A stretch of 28,767 nucleotides of DNA from SFDP01 sp051653625 (lineage in GTDB: Bacteria > Bacillota > Clostridia > Lachnospirales > Lachnospiraceae), in NCBI GenBank assembly GCA_051653625.1, contig JBOFWM010000099.1:1-28767 (forward strand), given 5' to 3'. The position numbers and the translations under genes were made by a program. How positions within the stretch are numbered: position 1 is the first letter of the stretch; each line of letters starts with the position of its first letter. The notes under the pieces were generated by a model, which saw only the letters and a program-made list of their open reading frames with translations, had not been told where the DNA came from and did not search any database. Positions 7,938-15,759 of this stretch are shown piece by piece.

Positions 7938-8654
7938 ATGGAAGAGACTAAATTACTATTAGAACGTGCACATTTAGGGGATAACGAAGCAAGAAGTATA
8001 CTAGTAGAAAAAAATTTAGGATTAGTACATCACATTGTAAAGCGCTTTATAGGAAGAGGAGCAGATCAAGAAGATTTATTTCAGATAGGTTGTATTGGAC
8101 TAATAAAGGCAATTGATAAATTTGATTTATCGTTTGATGTAAAATTTTCCACATATGCAGTACCTATGATAAGTGGAGAAATAAAGAGGTTTTTAAGAGA
8201 TGATGGAATGGTAAAAGTGAGTCGTTCTTTAAAAGAAAATAGTTGGAAAGCAAAAAGAGCAGCAGAAGAATTAGGACAAAAATTAGGGAGAGAAGCAACA
8301 ATTGATGAAATTAGTAAATGTATTGATATTCCTGCAGCCGATATTGTATTAGCGCTAGAAGCAACTGTTACAGTAGAATCCATTCATAAATCAATATATC
8401 AATCAGATGGAAATGAAGTGTTTTTGTTAGATCTTGTTGGAGAAGATGGAGAAAGTGATAAGGTATTAGATCATATGCTATTAGAACAAGTATTAAAGTC
8501 ATTAGGAGAAGATGAGCGTTACTTAATAAAACTAAGGTATTTTGAAAATATGACACAAGTACAAGTAGCAAAATTGTTGGGGATCAGTCAAGTACAAGTC
8601 TCGCGTAATGAAAAAAAAGTATTAATGCAGATGCGCCAATTTGTCTTAAATTAA
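7938..8654 (+). CDS. sigF: RNA polymerase sigma factor SigF, early forespore
   Basis: Sigma-70 family, 238 residues, slightly shorter than the Bacillus protein because of a short N-terminus. Region 2 shows EDLFQIGCIGLIKAIDKFD and KFSTYAVPMISGEIKRFLRDDG, followed by region 3. Region 4.2 carries the helix-turn-helix MTQVQVAKLLGISQVQVSRNEKKVL. Directly upstream are its anti-sigma factor and the antagonist, so the sub-type (F rather than G or B) follows from both sequence and context. AAAGG stands ahead of the ATG. Confidence 0.97.
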   Translation: MEETKLLLERAHLGDNEARSILVEKNLGLVHHIVKRFIGRGADQEDLFQIGCIGLIKAIDKFDLSFDVKFSTYAVPMISGEIKRFLRDDGMVKVSRSLKENSWKAKRAAEELGQKLGREATIDEISKCIDIPAADIVLALEATVTVESIHKSIYQSDGNEVFLLDLVGEDGESDKVLDHMLLEQVLKSLGEDERYLIKLRYFENMTQVQVAKLLGISQVQVSRNEKKVLMQMRQFVLN

Positions 8655-8672
8655 AGGCTGAGGGAGTTTTAT

Positions 8673-9296
8673 ATGGAAAAAATAGTATATCTGAAATTAG
8701 ATGCGAAAGTAAGAATTTCTTCAAAAGAAATTTATCTAAAAGATATTTGTAAATTATATTGTAGAGATGAAACACTTAGTTCCATGATGAAACAATGTAT
8801 AATTTACACTTTAAAAGGAGATACTACTACACAAGTAGTAATTAGTGCATTAAAAGTAATTTCGATATTGGAAAAAAAGTTTAATAATATCACTGTTTTT
8901 TCAATTGGAGAGACAGAAGTAATTGTTGAAGAGAAAAAAGAAAAAAAGAACCAAACAAAAAAAAGATTAAAAGTTGTGCTTGTTTCTCTGTTGTGTTTTT
9001 TTGGTACAACTTTTACCGTAATGGCCTATCATAATGATATCGGTCTTTCAAATATGTTTCAAAGTGTTTATGAATTGATTATGGGCAAACCATCAAACGG
9101 ATTTACTGTTTTAGAAATCTCATATTCAATTGGATTAGGAACAGGGATTTTTATGTTTTTTAATCATATTGGGGAACGAAAAATTACGAACGATCCAACA
9201 CCTGTTGAAGTTGAAATGAGACAATATGAAGATGATGTAAATATTGCATTGGTAGAAATTTCAAATCGTGAGGAGGAAACAATTGACGTATCTTAA
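8673..9296 (+). CDS. spoVAA: stage V sporulation protein AA
   Basis: This 207-residue protein has a soluble N-terminal part (about residues 1-100, beginning IVYLKLDAKVRISSKEIYLKDI) and two hydrophobic segments (about 104-125 and 145-165). That matches SpoVAA, a membrane subunit of the SpoVA dipicolinic acid channel in the forespore/inner spore membrane. A basic EEKKEKKNQTKKRLK patch precedes the first helix. It starts 18 nt after sigF, an arrangement shared with other Clostridia. The 3' end overlaps spoVAB by 14 nt. Confidence 0.9.
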   Translation: MEKIVYLKLDAKVRISSKEIYLKDICKLYCRDETLSSMMKQCIIYTLKGDTTTQVVISALKVISILEKKFNNITVFSIGETEVIVEEKKEKKNQTKKRLKVVLVSLLCFFGTTFTVMAYHNDIGLSNMFQSVYELIMGKPSNGFTVLEISYSIGLGTGIFMFFNHIGERKITNDPTPVEVEMRQYEDDVNIALVEISNREEETIDVS

Positions 9297-9786
9297 ATTA
9301 ATTTTTCTTGCAGCAGCAGGTTTAGGATTTGGAGCATTAACATCAGGTGGCGTATTTACTGTTTTTGTAAGTGTAAGAATGATTCCACGTTTTGCAGGAA
9401 AGACACATACTGCAGATAAAATCATTCATTATGAATCCATGTTATCATATGGAACGGTAGTAGGGTGTATCCTAAGTGTATTTGCTCCTTTTTTACCAAT
9501 TGGGATTTCTATTCTTTCTTTTTTTGAAAAAAATGGAATAGAAGAATACTGTATTTTGTGGAAGATTGTGGGAAGTATATTATTAATTTTATTTGGAGTA
9601 TTTTCTGGAATGTTTATTGGTTGCTTATCCATAGCAATTGCAGAGATGTTAAATACTATTCCAATTTTTGTACGAAGGATTCAATTGGGATATGGAGTTG
9701 GAATTGTACTTTTAAGTATTGCACTTGGAAAGATTATTGGTTCCTTGTATTATTTTTTTAAGGGAATATATGAAAGTATTCTCTAA
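9283..9786 (+). CDS. spoVAB: stage V sporulation protein AB
   Basis: An all-helical membrane protein of 167 residues with four to five hydrophobic segments. It carries SpoVAB-like features, including GFGALTSGGVFTVFVSVRMIPRFAGKT and a C-terminal GYGVGIVLLSIALGKIIGSLYYF-type segment. I chose TTG 9283, not the upstream GTG 9268, because AGGAGG (9271-9276) sits 6 nt before it and after the GTG. The gene overlaps spoVAA by 14 nt, which suggests translational coupling. SpoVAB works with SpoVAA and SpoVAC in DPA movement. Confidence 0.9.
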   Translation: MTYLKLIFLAAAGLGFGALTSGGVFTVFVSVRMIPRFAGKTHTADKIIHYESMLSYGTVVGCILSVFAPFLPIGISILSFFEKNGIEEYCILWKIVGSILLILFGVFSGMFIGCLSIAIAEMLNTIPIFVRRIQLGYGVGIVLLSIALGKIIGSLYYFFKGIYESIL

Positions 9787-9800
9787 TCTTGGAGGGAAAA

Positions 9801-10247
9801 ATGGAGAAAAATGAAGAATATATTGATTATATTAAAAATATTACACCAAAGCATCCGTTAGGGAAACAATTAATGAAAGCATTTTTTGTAGGAGGTACTA
9901 TTTGTTTATTCGGACAAGTAATTCTTTCTTTTTTGACAAATTATTTAATGTTAGAAGAATCAGTTGCTGCAAGTTATTGTTCATTATTATTAATTGGTTT
10001 AAGTGCTCTGCTTACAACATTTAGCATCTATGGAAAGATTGTAACCTTTGGTGGTGCAGGTGCACTTGTTCCTATCACGGGATTTGCAAATTCTATTGCA
10101 TCAGCTGCTATTGAATATGATGTGGAGGGAGAAGTATATGGAATTGGAACAAAAATATTTTCCATTGCAGGACCAGTAATTTTGTATGGAATTTTTGGTT
10201 CATTTATAGGTGGATTAATTTATTATATTTGGATTTATTTTTTCTGA
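9801..10247 (+). CDS. spoVAC: stage V sporulation protein AC
   Basis: SpoVAC is the channel-forming subunit of the SpoVA system. The 148-residue protein has a polar N-terminus (YIKNITPKHPLGKQLMKAF) and four membrane segments, plus the conserved FGGAGALVPITGFANSIASAAIEY core. ATG 9801 was chosen over TTG 9789 because GGAGGG (9791-9796) precedes it by 4 nt. In most spore formers spoVAD and spoVAE follow; here the next gene is a convergent DUF4250 gene one base after the stop. Confidence 0.95.
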   Translation: MEKNEEYIDYIKNITPKHPLGKQLMKAFFVGGTICLFGQVILSFLTNYLMLEESVAASYCSLLLIGLSALLTTFSIYGKIVTFGGAGALVPITGFANSIASAAIEYDVEGEVYGIGTKIFSIAGPVILYGIFGSFIGGLIYYIWIYFF

Positions 10248-10248
10248 C

Positions 10249-10422
10249 CTATTTAAACTGATTAGAATGTGCATCATAAAAATAATCAATGGAAGAAAGT
10301 GTTGTGATAATACTTTCTTTTTCTATGTCTAAATCTTCACAAAGTTCATCAAGAGTGCTATAATAATCTCTTAATTTCAAGTTAATAAAACTAAGTAACA
10401 TTACAGGATCTTTTGGAATCAT
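10249..10422 (-). CDS. DUF4250 domain small protein
   Basis: A 57-residue protein read on the minus strand from ATG 10422-10420 to TAG 10251-10249. AGGAGG (complement of 10430-10435) sits 7 nt before the start. The sequence begins MIPKDPVMLLSFINLKLRDY and ends YDAHSNQFK, which I recognise as DUF4250, a small Clostridial family. An N-terminal IPKDP motif and the central LDELCEDLDIEKESI helix suggest a small helical DNA- or protein-binding fold, but no function is known. It is convergent with spoVAC and divergent from the merR operon. Confidence 0.88.
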   Translation of the reverse strand: MIPKDPVMLLSFINLKLRDYYSTLDELCEDLDIEKESIITTLSSIDYFYDAHSNQFK

Positions 10423-10495
10423 ATTATTTCCTCCTCATATATTAATACATATAGTTTAATATATAGAAAAAAAAATTGCAAATATAAAAAAAGGA

Positions 10496-10526
10496 TTGAC
10501 CTTCCACTAGATGGAAGGTATATATT
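10496..10526 (+). promoter_or_regulatory. MerR-type promoter with perfect dyad operator
   Basis: The -35 TTGACC (10496-10501) and -10 TATATT (10521-10526) are 19 nt apart, the long spacer typical of MerR-activated promoters. A perfect inverted repeat fills the spacer: ACCTTCCA (10499-10506), five bases, TGGAAGGT (10512-10519). A 17-nt-spaced TATATA at 10519 is an alternative -10. The dyad has the same half-sites as CueR/metal MerR operators, and the downstream gene is a merR homologue, so autoregulation is likely. Confidence 0.88.
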
Positions 10527-10564
10527 AAGTATACATCAGCAGATAGTAAAGGGGAGGTGTTAAA

Positions 10565-11206
10565 ATGAAGATTCAAGAAGTAGAAGAACTTGTAGGAATT
10601 AGTAAAAAAAACATTCGATTTTACGAAAAGGAAGGTTTACTAACTCCAAAGCGAAATTTAGAAAATGGATACCGCTATTATTCGCAAGAAGATGTTTTAG
10701 AATTAAAAAAAATCAAATTGCTTAGAAGATTAGCTATTCCAATTGAAGAAATTCGCAAAATTCAAACACTTAATTTAACATTAGAAGATGCACTTGGTAG
10801 ACATTTCGTTACAATTGAAAGAGAAAAATCTAACTTAGAAAATATTTTACTCTTTTGTGATAAAATGATAGAAGAAAATGTGCATTATCCACTTTTGAAT
10901 GCTGATCAATATTTAGAGAAAATGGAAGAGTCAGAAAGAAAGGGGATGAGATTTATGAATATCTTAGAAAAAGATAAAAACAAAAAGAAAATTGCACCAA
11001 TTATTGCAACGATTGTAGTCACACTTTTTATGGTCTGGACAATTGGAATTCTTATTTGGGCACAAATGGTTGAGCCAATACCGCTTATATTTATAGGTTT
11101 TTTTATTTTAATACCAGTGGTAATGATTATTGGAATCTTTGTGGTACTTAGACAACGAATGAAAGAGATTGAAGGAGGAGAAGAAGATGCTGCTAGTAAA
11201 TACTGA
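10565..11206 (+). CDS. MerR-family regulator with two C-terminal transmembrane helices
   Basis: The N-terminus is a classic MerR winged helix (residues 1-70, with GISKKNIRFYEKEGLLTP and NGYRYYSQEDV). A dimerisation helix follows (about 72-105). The C-terminal third is not an effector pocket of the usual kind but two hydrophobic helices (about 143-166 and 172-195) joined by a short QMVEPIP turn. That predicts a membrane-tethered DNA-binding regulator. The effector is unknown; no cysteine-based metal loop like that of CueR/MerR is visible. GGGGAGG lies ahead of the ATG. The last 20 bases overlap the YbjQ gene, so the two are coupled. Confidence 0.85.
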   Translation: MKIQEVEELVGISKKNIRFYEKEGLLTPKRNLENGYRYYSQEDVLELKKIKLLRRLAIPIEEIRKIQTLNLTLEDALGRHFVTIEREKSNLENILLFCDKMIEENVHYPLLNADQYLEKMEESERKGMRFMNILEKDKNKKKIAPIIATIVVTLFMVWTIGILIWAQMVEPIPLIFIGFFILIPVVMIIGIFVVLRQRMKEIEGGEEDAASKY

Positions 11207-11498
11207 TTATATAACAGGAAAAGAATTAGAGACATTAGGAATTGTAAAAGGAAATGTAGTACAATCAAAAAATTTTGGACGTGATTTTACGGCTTCATTA
11301 AAAACATTAGTAGGTGGAGAAATTGTAGGATACACAGAAATGTTGAATCAAGCAAGACAAATTGCAGTGAAAAGAATGGTTGATGAAGCAACAGAACTTG
11401 GAGCAGATGCAGTCATTAACATTAGGTATGCATCTTCTTCTGTAATGCAAGGGGCGGCAGAATGTATTGCATATGGAACAGCTGTAAAATATAAATAA
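11187..11498 (+). CDS. YbjQ family (UPF0145) protein
   Basis: A 103-residue cytoplasmic protein with the YbjQ pattern: an N-terminal LVNTDYITGKE, a central VVQSKNFGRDF and GGEIVGYTEML, then QARQIAVKRMVDEATELGADAVINIRY and a C-terminal AYGTAVKYK strand. The family is annotated as heavy-metal-binding by similarity and forms small oligomers; its biochemical role is not settled. Start ATG 11187 is preceded by AGGAGG (11173-11178) inside merR. Pairing of this family with a MerR-type regulator is worth noting but proves nothing about metal. Confidence 0.88.
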   Translation: MLLVNTDYITGKELETLGIVKGNVVQSKNFGRDFTASLKTLVGGEIVGYTEMLNQARQIAVKRMVDEATELGADAVINIRYASSSVMQGAAECIAYGTAVKYK

Positions 11499-11528
11499 AG
11501 TAATTAAGAAAGAAAGAGTGATAAAGTT

Positions 11529-12854
11529 TTGGACTTATTTGAATATGTAAGGGAAAATAAAAAACAAAAGGAATCTCCACTTGCGGCAAGAATTAGACCG
11601 AATACATTAGAAGAAATTGTGGGGCAGAAACACATTATAGGAAAAGATAAATTGCTGTACAGGGCAATTGTGGCAGATAAATTAAGTTCCATTATTTTTT
11701 ATGGACCACCAGGTACTGGAAAAACTACAATTGCCCAAGTAATAGCAAAGACATCGAGTGCAAATTTTGTGCAAATTAATGCTACTAGTGCAGGGAAAAA
11801 AGATATGGAAGAAGTAGTAAAAGAGGCAAAAAATACTGCAGGAATGTATGGTAAGAAAACCATTCTTTTTATAGATGAAATCCATAGATTTAATAAGGGA
11901 CAACAAGATTACTTATTGCCTTTTGTGGAAGATGGAACCATTATTTTAATAGGTGCAACAACTGAAAATCCATATTTTGAAGTAAATGCAGCGCTAATTT
12001 CAAGATCTATTATTTTTGAATTAAAACCACTAGAAATAAATGAAATCAAAATTTTAATTGAACGAGCTGTATATGATGTAGAAAAAGGAATGGGAACTTA
12101 TAATGCTACGATTACAGAGGAGGCGATAGAATCTTTAGCAGATATAGCAGGTGGTGATGCAAGATGTGCATTAAATGCCATTGAACTTGGAATTTTAACA
12201 ACACCACGCAGTGAAGATGGAGTAATCCATATAACAGTAGATGTAATCGAAGAATGTATACAAAGAAGAGTGATTAAATATGATAAAGGTGGAGACAATC
12301 ATTATGATACTATTTCTGCCTTTATAAAAAGTATGAGAGGATCAGATCCAGATGCAGCACTATATTATCTTGCTAAAATGTTATTAGCAGGTGAAAGTGT
12401 TACCTTTGTGGCAAGAAGAATTATGATTTGTGCATCAGAAGATGTAGGAAATGCGGATCCTATGGCTTTAGTAGTTGCAGTAAATGCATCTCTTGCAGTA
12501 GAGCGCGTAGGTATGCCGGAAGCACAATTAATACTTGCTCAGGCAGTGACATATATCGCAACAGCTCCAAAGAGTAATGCTGCGTGTGGAATATTTGAAG
12601 CAATGGATTCAGTAAAACAAACAGGTAGTTTGAAAATACCTTCGCATTTACAAGATGCACATTATAAAGGGGCAAAAAAATTAGGGCATGGTATTGGATA
12701 CCTATATGCCCATGATTTTAAAAATCACTATGTGAAACAACAATATTTACCTTATGAGCTTAATGGGAAAGAATTCTACAAGCCAGATGGACAAGGTTAT
12801 GAAGAAAAAATCAAAGCTCATATGAAAAAAATAAAAAATGAAGCTGAAAATTAA
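11529..12854 (+). CDS. rarA: replication-associated recombination protein A (AAA+ ATPase)
   Basis: RarA/MgsA acts at stalled replication forks and interacts with SSB. The 441 residues hold Walker A GPPGTGKTT (59-67), Walker B ILFIDEIHRF, the sensor motif IGATTENPYFEVN, and the C-terminal helical tetramerisation domain (SDPDAALYYLAKML, ARRIMICASEDVGNADP). The start is TTG 11529, which gives the usual MDLFEY...KESPLAARIRP N-terminus. Only a weak GAAAGAG lies upstream. The 3' end overlaps the convergent DUF4364 gene by 4 nt. Confidence 0.96.
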   Translation: MDLFEYVRENKKQKESPLAARIRPNTLEEIVGQKHIIGKDKLLYRAIVADKLSSIIFYGPPGTGKTTIAQVIAKTSSANFVQINATSAGKKDMEEVVKEAKNTAGMYGKKTILFIDEIHRFNKGQQDYLLPFVEDGTIILIGATTENPYFEVNAALISRSIIFELKPLEINEIKILIERAVYDVEKGMGTYNATITEEAIESLADIAGGDARCALNAIELGILTTPRSEDGVIHITVDVIEECIQRRVIKYDKGGDNHYDTISAFIKSMRGSDPDAALYYLAKMLLAGESVTFVARRIMICASEDVGNADPMALVVAVNASLAVERVGMPEAQLILAQAVTYIATAPKSNAACGIFEAMDSVKQTGSLKIPSHLQDAHYKGAKKLGHGIGYLYAHDFKNHYVKQQYLPYELNGKEFYKPDGQGYEEKIKAHMKKIKNEAEN

Positions 12855-13381
12855 AATAATTTTTTTGTAAGATACTGATAAATTTCTTGATTATTTCGTT
12901 GCCAATTATCACAAATAGTAGAAGCTAGTTGTGGAGTTGGCACGGATAATTTAAGATCTATTAAAACAGTATCTTTTTCTTTTGCACAAAGTGCTACTTC
13001 ATATTCACCATTTACGGATTTGTAATAATTAGAAAGCACAGATACTTCATCTCTTAACTCTAATCCATTTTCTTTTAAGTATTCTTTGATTTCTGTACGA
13101 ATATCTTCGCTAATTCTATTTTTGAAAAAACCTAACGTTCTTTTTCCTTCGTCTGTAATAATTAGCTGTGTTCTATTATGGCTAGAATTTTTTGATTGAA
13201 TTAAAAATGTATCAGTCAATTCAGATAGTGCTAATTGCAGATTAATATAATTTGTATAATTTTTTTCTAGAATCATATCACAAACTTGTCCTTGTGTCAT
13301 AGGAAAAGTTACATGATCTAAAATATATAGAATAATTAATTTATAAAGACTAAGTGTTTCTTTAGAGTTTGAATAATCCAT
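12851..13381 (-). CDS. DUF4364 family protein
   Basis: The 176-residue protein matches DUF4364: an N-terminal winged-helix-like region (YKLIILYILDHVTFPMTQGQVCDMIL, then a second helix and wing with LIITDEGKRTLGFF, to about residue 90) and a C-terminal alpha/beta domain with EVALCAKEKDTVLIDLKLSVP. A role as a regulator is inferred from the fold only. AAAGGAG overlaps the stop of the radical SAM gene upstream. It is last of a three-gene minus-strand operon. Its stop interlocks with that of rarA, and no intrinsic terminator lies between them. Confidence 0.8.
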   Translation of the reverse strand: MDYSNSKETLSLYKLIILYILDHVTFPMTQGQVCDMILEKNYTNYINLQLALSELTDTFLIQSKNSSHNRTQLIITDEGKRTLGFFKNRISEDIRTEIKEYLKENGLELRDEVSVLSNYYKSVNGEYEVALCAKEKDTVLIDLKLSVPTPQLASTICDNWQRNNQEIYQYLTKKLF

Positions 13382-13396
13382 AAAATAGGACTCCTT

Positions 13397-14338
13397 TTAG
13401 TTGTAAATATTATATTGCTTGCCTTGGTACGAATCTCTTTTTTTCATTTCACGGTGTAAGGAATTTAGTACATCCTTTTTTTTAGTACTAAATAGAGGAG
13501 CAATTACTTGATCTTGTTTTCCGTCACCAGTTACCCTATGAATTACAATTTTAGGCGAAAGATGTTCGATACAATCGATTAAAATATCGAGATATTCTTC
13601 TTTTTCTAATGCATTGACTAATCCAGTTTGATACAATGTTGCTAAGTCGGTATCTTTTAATATATGTAATAGTTGCAGTTTTATTCCCCAAATTGGCAAT
13701 GTGTTAAGGTAAGAAATTGTTTCGAGTATATGTTGTTTCGTCTCATTTGGTAATCCGATTATTGTATGAACTATAATTGGAATATGTATTTTATTTAAAG
13801 AAAATACAGCATCTTCAAATGTTTTCAAAGGGTATCCACGTCTTATAAAAATCGCAGTTTCTTCATGCATACTTTGAAGACCTAATTCAATCCAAATGAG
13901 TTTTGTCGGAAACTCCCCTTTTAGTTCTTCTAATAAAGTTAATACATCTTGACTTAAGCAGTCAGGTCTTGTTGCAATTGAAATTCCAATTAGTTTATCA
14001 GAGCTTAGTGCGGTAGAAAAAAGTTCACGTAAAAGTGGAATGGGAGCATAAGTATTTGTAAATGCTTGAAAATATCCAATAAAAAGTGAACCTCTTTTCA
14101 TTTTAATAAAATCACTTGCAGATTTTTCAATCTGAGATAGTATTGTCTCGCTTCGTACTTTAGAAGCGAAATCACCACTTCCAGCAGAGCTGCAAAAAAT
14201 ACATCCCCTTGTATCTAGAGTACCATCTCTATTAGGACATGTAAATCCCGCATCAAGAGAAATTTTTTGAATTCTTTCACCATAAATATCTTTTAAATAT
14301 TGATTTACCGTTTTATAAAAATTAGAAATATTATTCAT
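13397..14338 (-). CDS. TIGR01212-family radical SAM protein (YhcC-like)
   Basis: This 313-residue protein carries the widely spaced radical-SAM cysteine motif of TIGR01212/YhcC: CPNRDGTLDTRGCIFC, giving C-x11-C-x2-C. The motif IGYFQAFTNTYAP follows, then SIATRPDCLS and WIELGLQS. A 4Fe-4S cluster and SAM cleavage are expected; this family is proposed to act on tRNA or translation factors, and the substrate here is unknown. I placed the start at ATG 14338, where ATGAATAA overlaps the malic enzyme stop by 8 nt. The longer open frame upstream lies inside malic enzyme and looks non-native. Confidence 0.9.
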   Translation of the reverse strand: MNNISNFYKTVNQYLKDIYGERIQKISLDAGFTCPNRDGTLDTRGCIFCSSAGSGDFASKVRSETILSQIEKSASDFIKMKRGSLFIGYFQAFTNTYAPIPLLRELFSTALSSDKLIGISIATRPDCLSQDVLTLLEELKGEFPTKLIWIELGLQSMHEETAIFIRRGYPLKTFEDAVFSLNKIHIPIIVHTIIGLPNETKQHILETISYLNTLPIWGIKLQLLHILKDTDLATLYQTGLVNALEKEEYLDILIDCIEHLSPKIVIHRVTGDGKQDQVIAPLFSTKKKDVLNSLHREMKKRDSYQGKQYNIYN

Positions 14339-15488
14339 ATTTAATATTTTCTTTAACTGCATTAGCAACAACATTAGCAACATGTGGGTTAAAGGCTTCT
14401 GGTAAAATGAAGTTTTCATTTAGTTCTTCATCACTTACAAGATTTGCAATAGCTAATGCAGCAGCTAATTTCATATCCTCTGTAATAGATGTAGCACGAC
14501 CTTCTAGCGCACCTTTAAAAATTCCTGGGAATGCAATAACATTATTTACTTGATTTGGAAAATCGCTACGTCCTGTACCAATTACTTTAGCACCAGCTTC
14601 TTTCGCTAAATCAGGCATAATTTCAGGAACTGGATTAGCCATTGCAAATAAAATACTGTCATGATTCATTGAACGTACCATTTCTTTTGTTACAATATTT
14701 GGAGCAGAGACTCCAATAAAAATATCAGCACCAACTAATGCGTCTTTTAAAGAACCAGTTTGATTTTCTAAATTTGTAAAATTTGTCATGCTTTCTTGCA
14801 TCCAATTTAAATTGCTATTTGATTTTGAAATAATTCCATCTTTATCACACATTGTGATTGTTTTAAAACCATAAGATAATAATAATTTTGTAATAGCAAT
14901 TCCAGCACTTCCAGCACCATTTACAATTACTTTACAGTGTTCTTTTTCTTTTTTTACTACTTTAAGTGCATTAATAACTCCTGCTAATACAACGATTGCT
15001 GTTCCATGTTGATCATCATGAAAAACAGGAATATCTAATATTTTTTTTAAACGTTCTTCAATTTCAAAACATCTAGGTGCACTAATATCTTCTAAATTAA
15101 TACCACCAAATGTAGGAGCAAGATGAGTTACTGTTTTAATAATCTCTTCGGTATCTTGTGTATCAAGACAAATTGGAAATGCATTAACACCAGCAAATTC
15201 TTTAAATAAAACAGCTTTTCCTTCCATAACTGGCATAGCAGCATATGGACCAATGTTCCCAAGACCTAATACGGCACTTCCGTCAGAAACTACAGCTACT
15301 GTATTTGCTTTTAATGTATATGTGTAAGCAAGTTCTTTGTCTTGTGAAATTTCTTTACAAGGTTCAGCGACTCCTGGCGTATAAGCAAGTGCCAAGTCCT
15401 CGCGTGTTTGAACAGATATTTTGGAAACAGTTTCAATTTTTCCGTTCCATTCTTTATGTAATTGTAATGATTTTTCGTTCGTTGTCAT
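14331..15488 (-). CDS. NAD(P)-dependent malic enzyme
   Basis: The enzyme oxidatively decarboxylates malate to pyruvate, making NAD(P)H. The 385-residue short form is usual in bacteria. Visible motifs are the tyrosine/lysine active-site stretch (LAYTPGVAEPCKEI), VVSDGSAVLGLGNIG, the metal-site region EDISAPRCFEIE, HDDQHGTAIVVLAG and the Rossmann loop VNGAGSAGIAITKLL. The C-terminal end has IAFPGIFKGAL. Cofactor preference cannot be read safely. GGAG lies 7 nt upstream of the ATG, and a consensus promoter is further up. It leads the three-gene minus-strand operon. Confidence 0.95.
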   Translation of the reverse strand: MTTNEKSLQLHKEWNGKIETVSKISVQTREDLALAYTPGVAEPCKEISQDKELAYTYTLKANTVAVVSDGSAVLGLGNIGPYAAMPVMEGKAVLFKEFAGVNAFPICLDTQDTEEIIKTVTHLAPTFGGINLEDISAPRCFEIEERLKKILDIPVFHDDQHGTAIVVLAGVINALKVVKKEKEHCKVIVNGAGSAGIAITKLLLSYGFKTITMCDKDGIISKSNSNLNWMQESMTNFTNLENQTGSLKDALVGADIFIGVSAPNIVTKEMVRSMNHDSILFAMANPVPEIMPDLAKEAGAKVIGTGRSDFPNQVNNVIAFPGIFKGALEGRATSITEDMKLAAALAIANLVSDEELNENFILPEAFNPHVANVVANAVKENIKYE

Positions 15489-15536
15489 GAGAATCTCCTT
15501 TTTCAGAAATAATTATATTTTTATTAAGTTCTTCCT

Positions 15537-15565
15537 ATTTTAGAAAATGTGTTGTATAATGTCAA
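15537..15565 (-). promoter_or_regulatory. sigma-A promoter for the malic enzyme operon
   Basis: On the minus strand TTGACA (15565-15560), a 17-nt spacer and TAAAAT (15542-15537) form a near-consensus promoter about 50 nt before the malic enzyme start. Confidence 0.8.
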
Positions 15566-15622
15566 CATATTATAAATAATTCATACATATAAAGTTTCTT
15601 AATCTAAATATGTAAATGATAC

Positions 15623-15652
15623 TTGTCTGATTTAAAATCCCAAGAATAGAAT
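15623..15652 (+). promoter_or_regulatory. possible promoter for rho
   Basis: TTGTCT (15623-15628), an 18-nt spacer and TAGAAT (15647-15652) would drive rho from the divergent intergenic region, leaving a leader of about 100 nt. The match is moderate and other AT-rich boxes are nearby. No terminator-like hairpin was seen in this leader. Confidence 0.45.
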
Positions 15653-15759
15653 AAATAACTAAATATGATTAGCGCTAGTAGAAAAACTGTGACAAATAGT
15701 TCAATATTGATTAAAATGTTTTTACGATGACGCAAAACAATGGAAAGGATGTAAGAAAC

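Noticed and set aside
14339..14419. A longer start for the radical SAM gene, reaching into the malic enzyme coding region.
   Set aside because: The extra residues (Met/Leu-rich) come from another frame of malic enzyme. ATG 14338 gives the normal N-terminus and a usual ATGAATAA overlap.
15727..15759. Earlier ATG for Rho at 15727.
   Set aside because: It has no Shine-Dalgarno site, while GGAAAGGA sits ahead of ATG 15760, which begins the usual Rho N-terminal domain.
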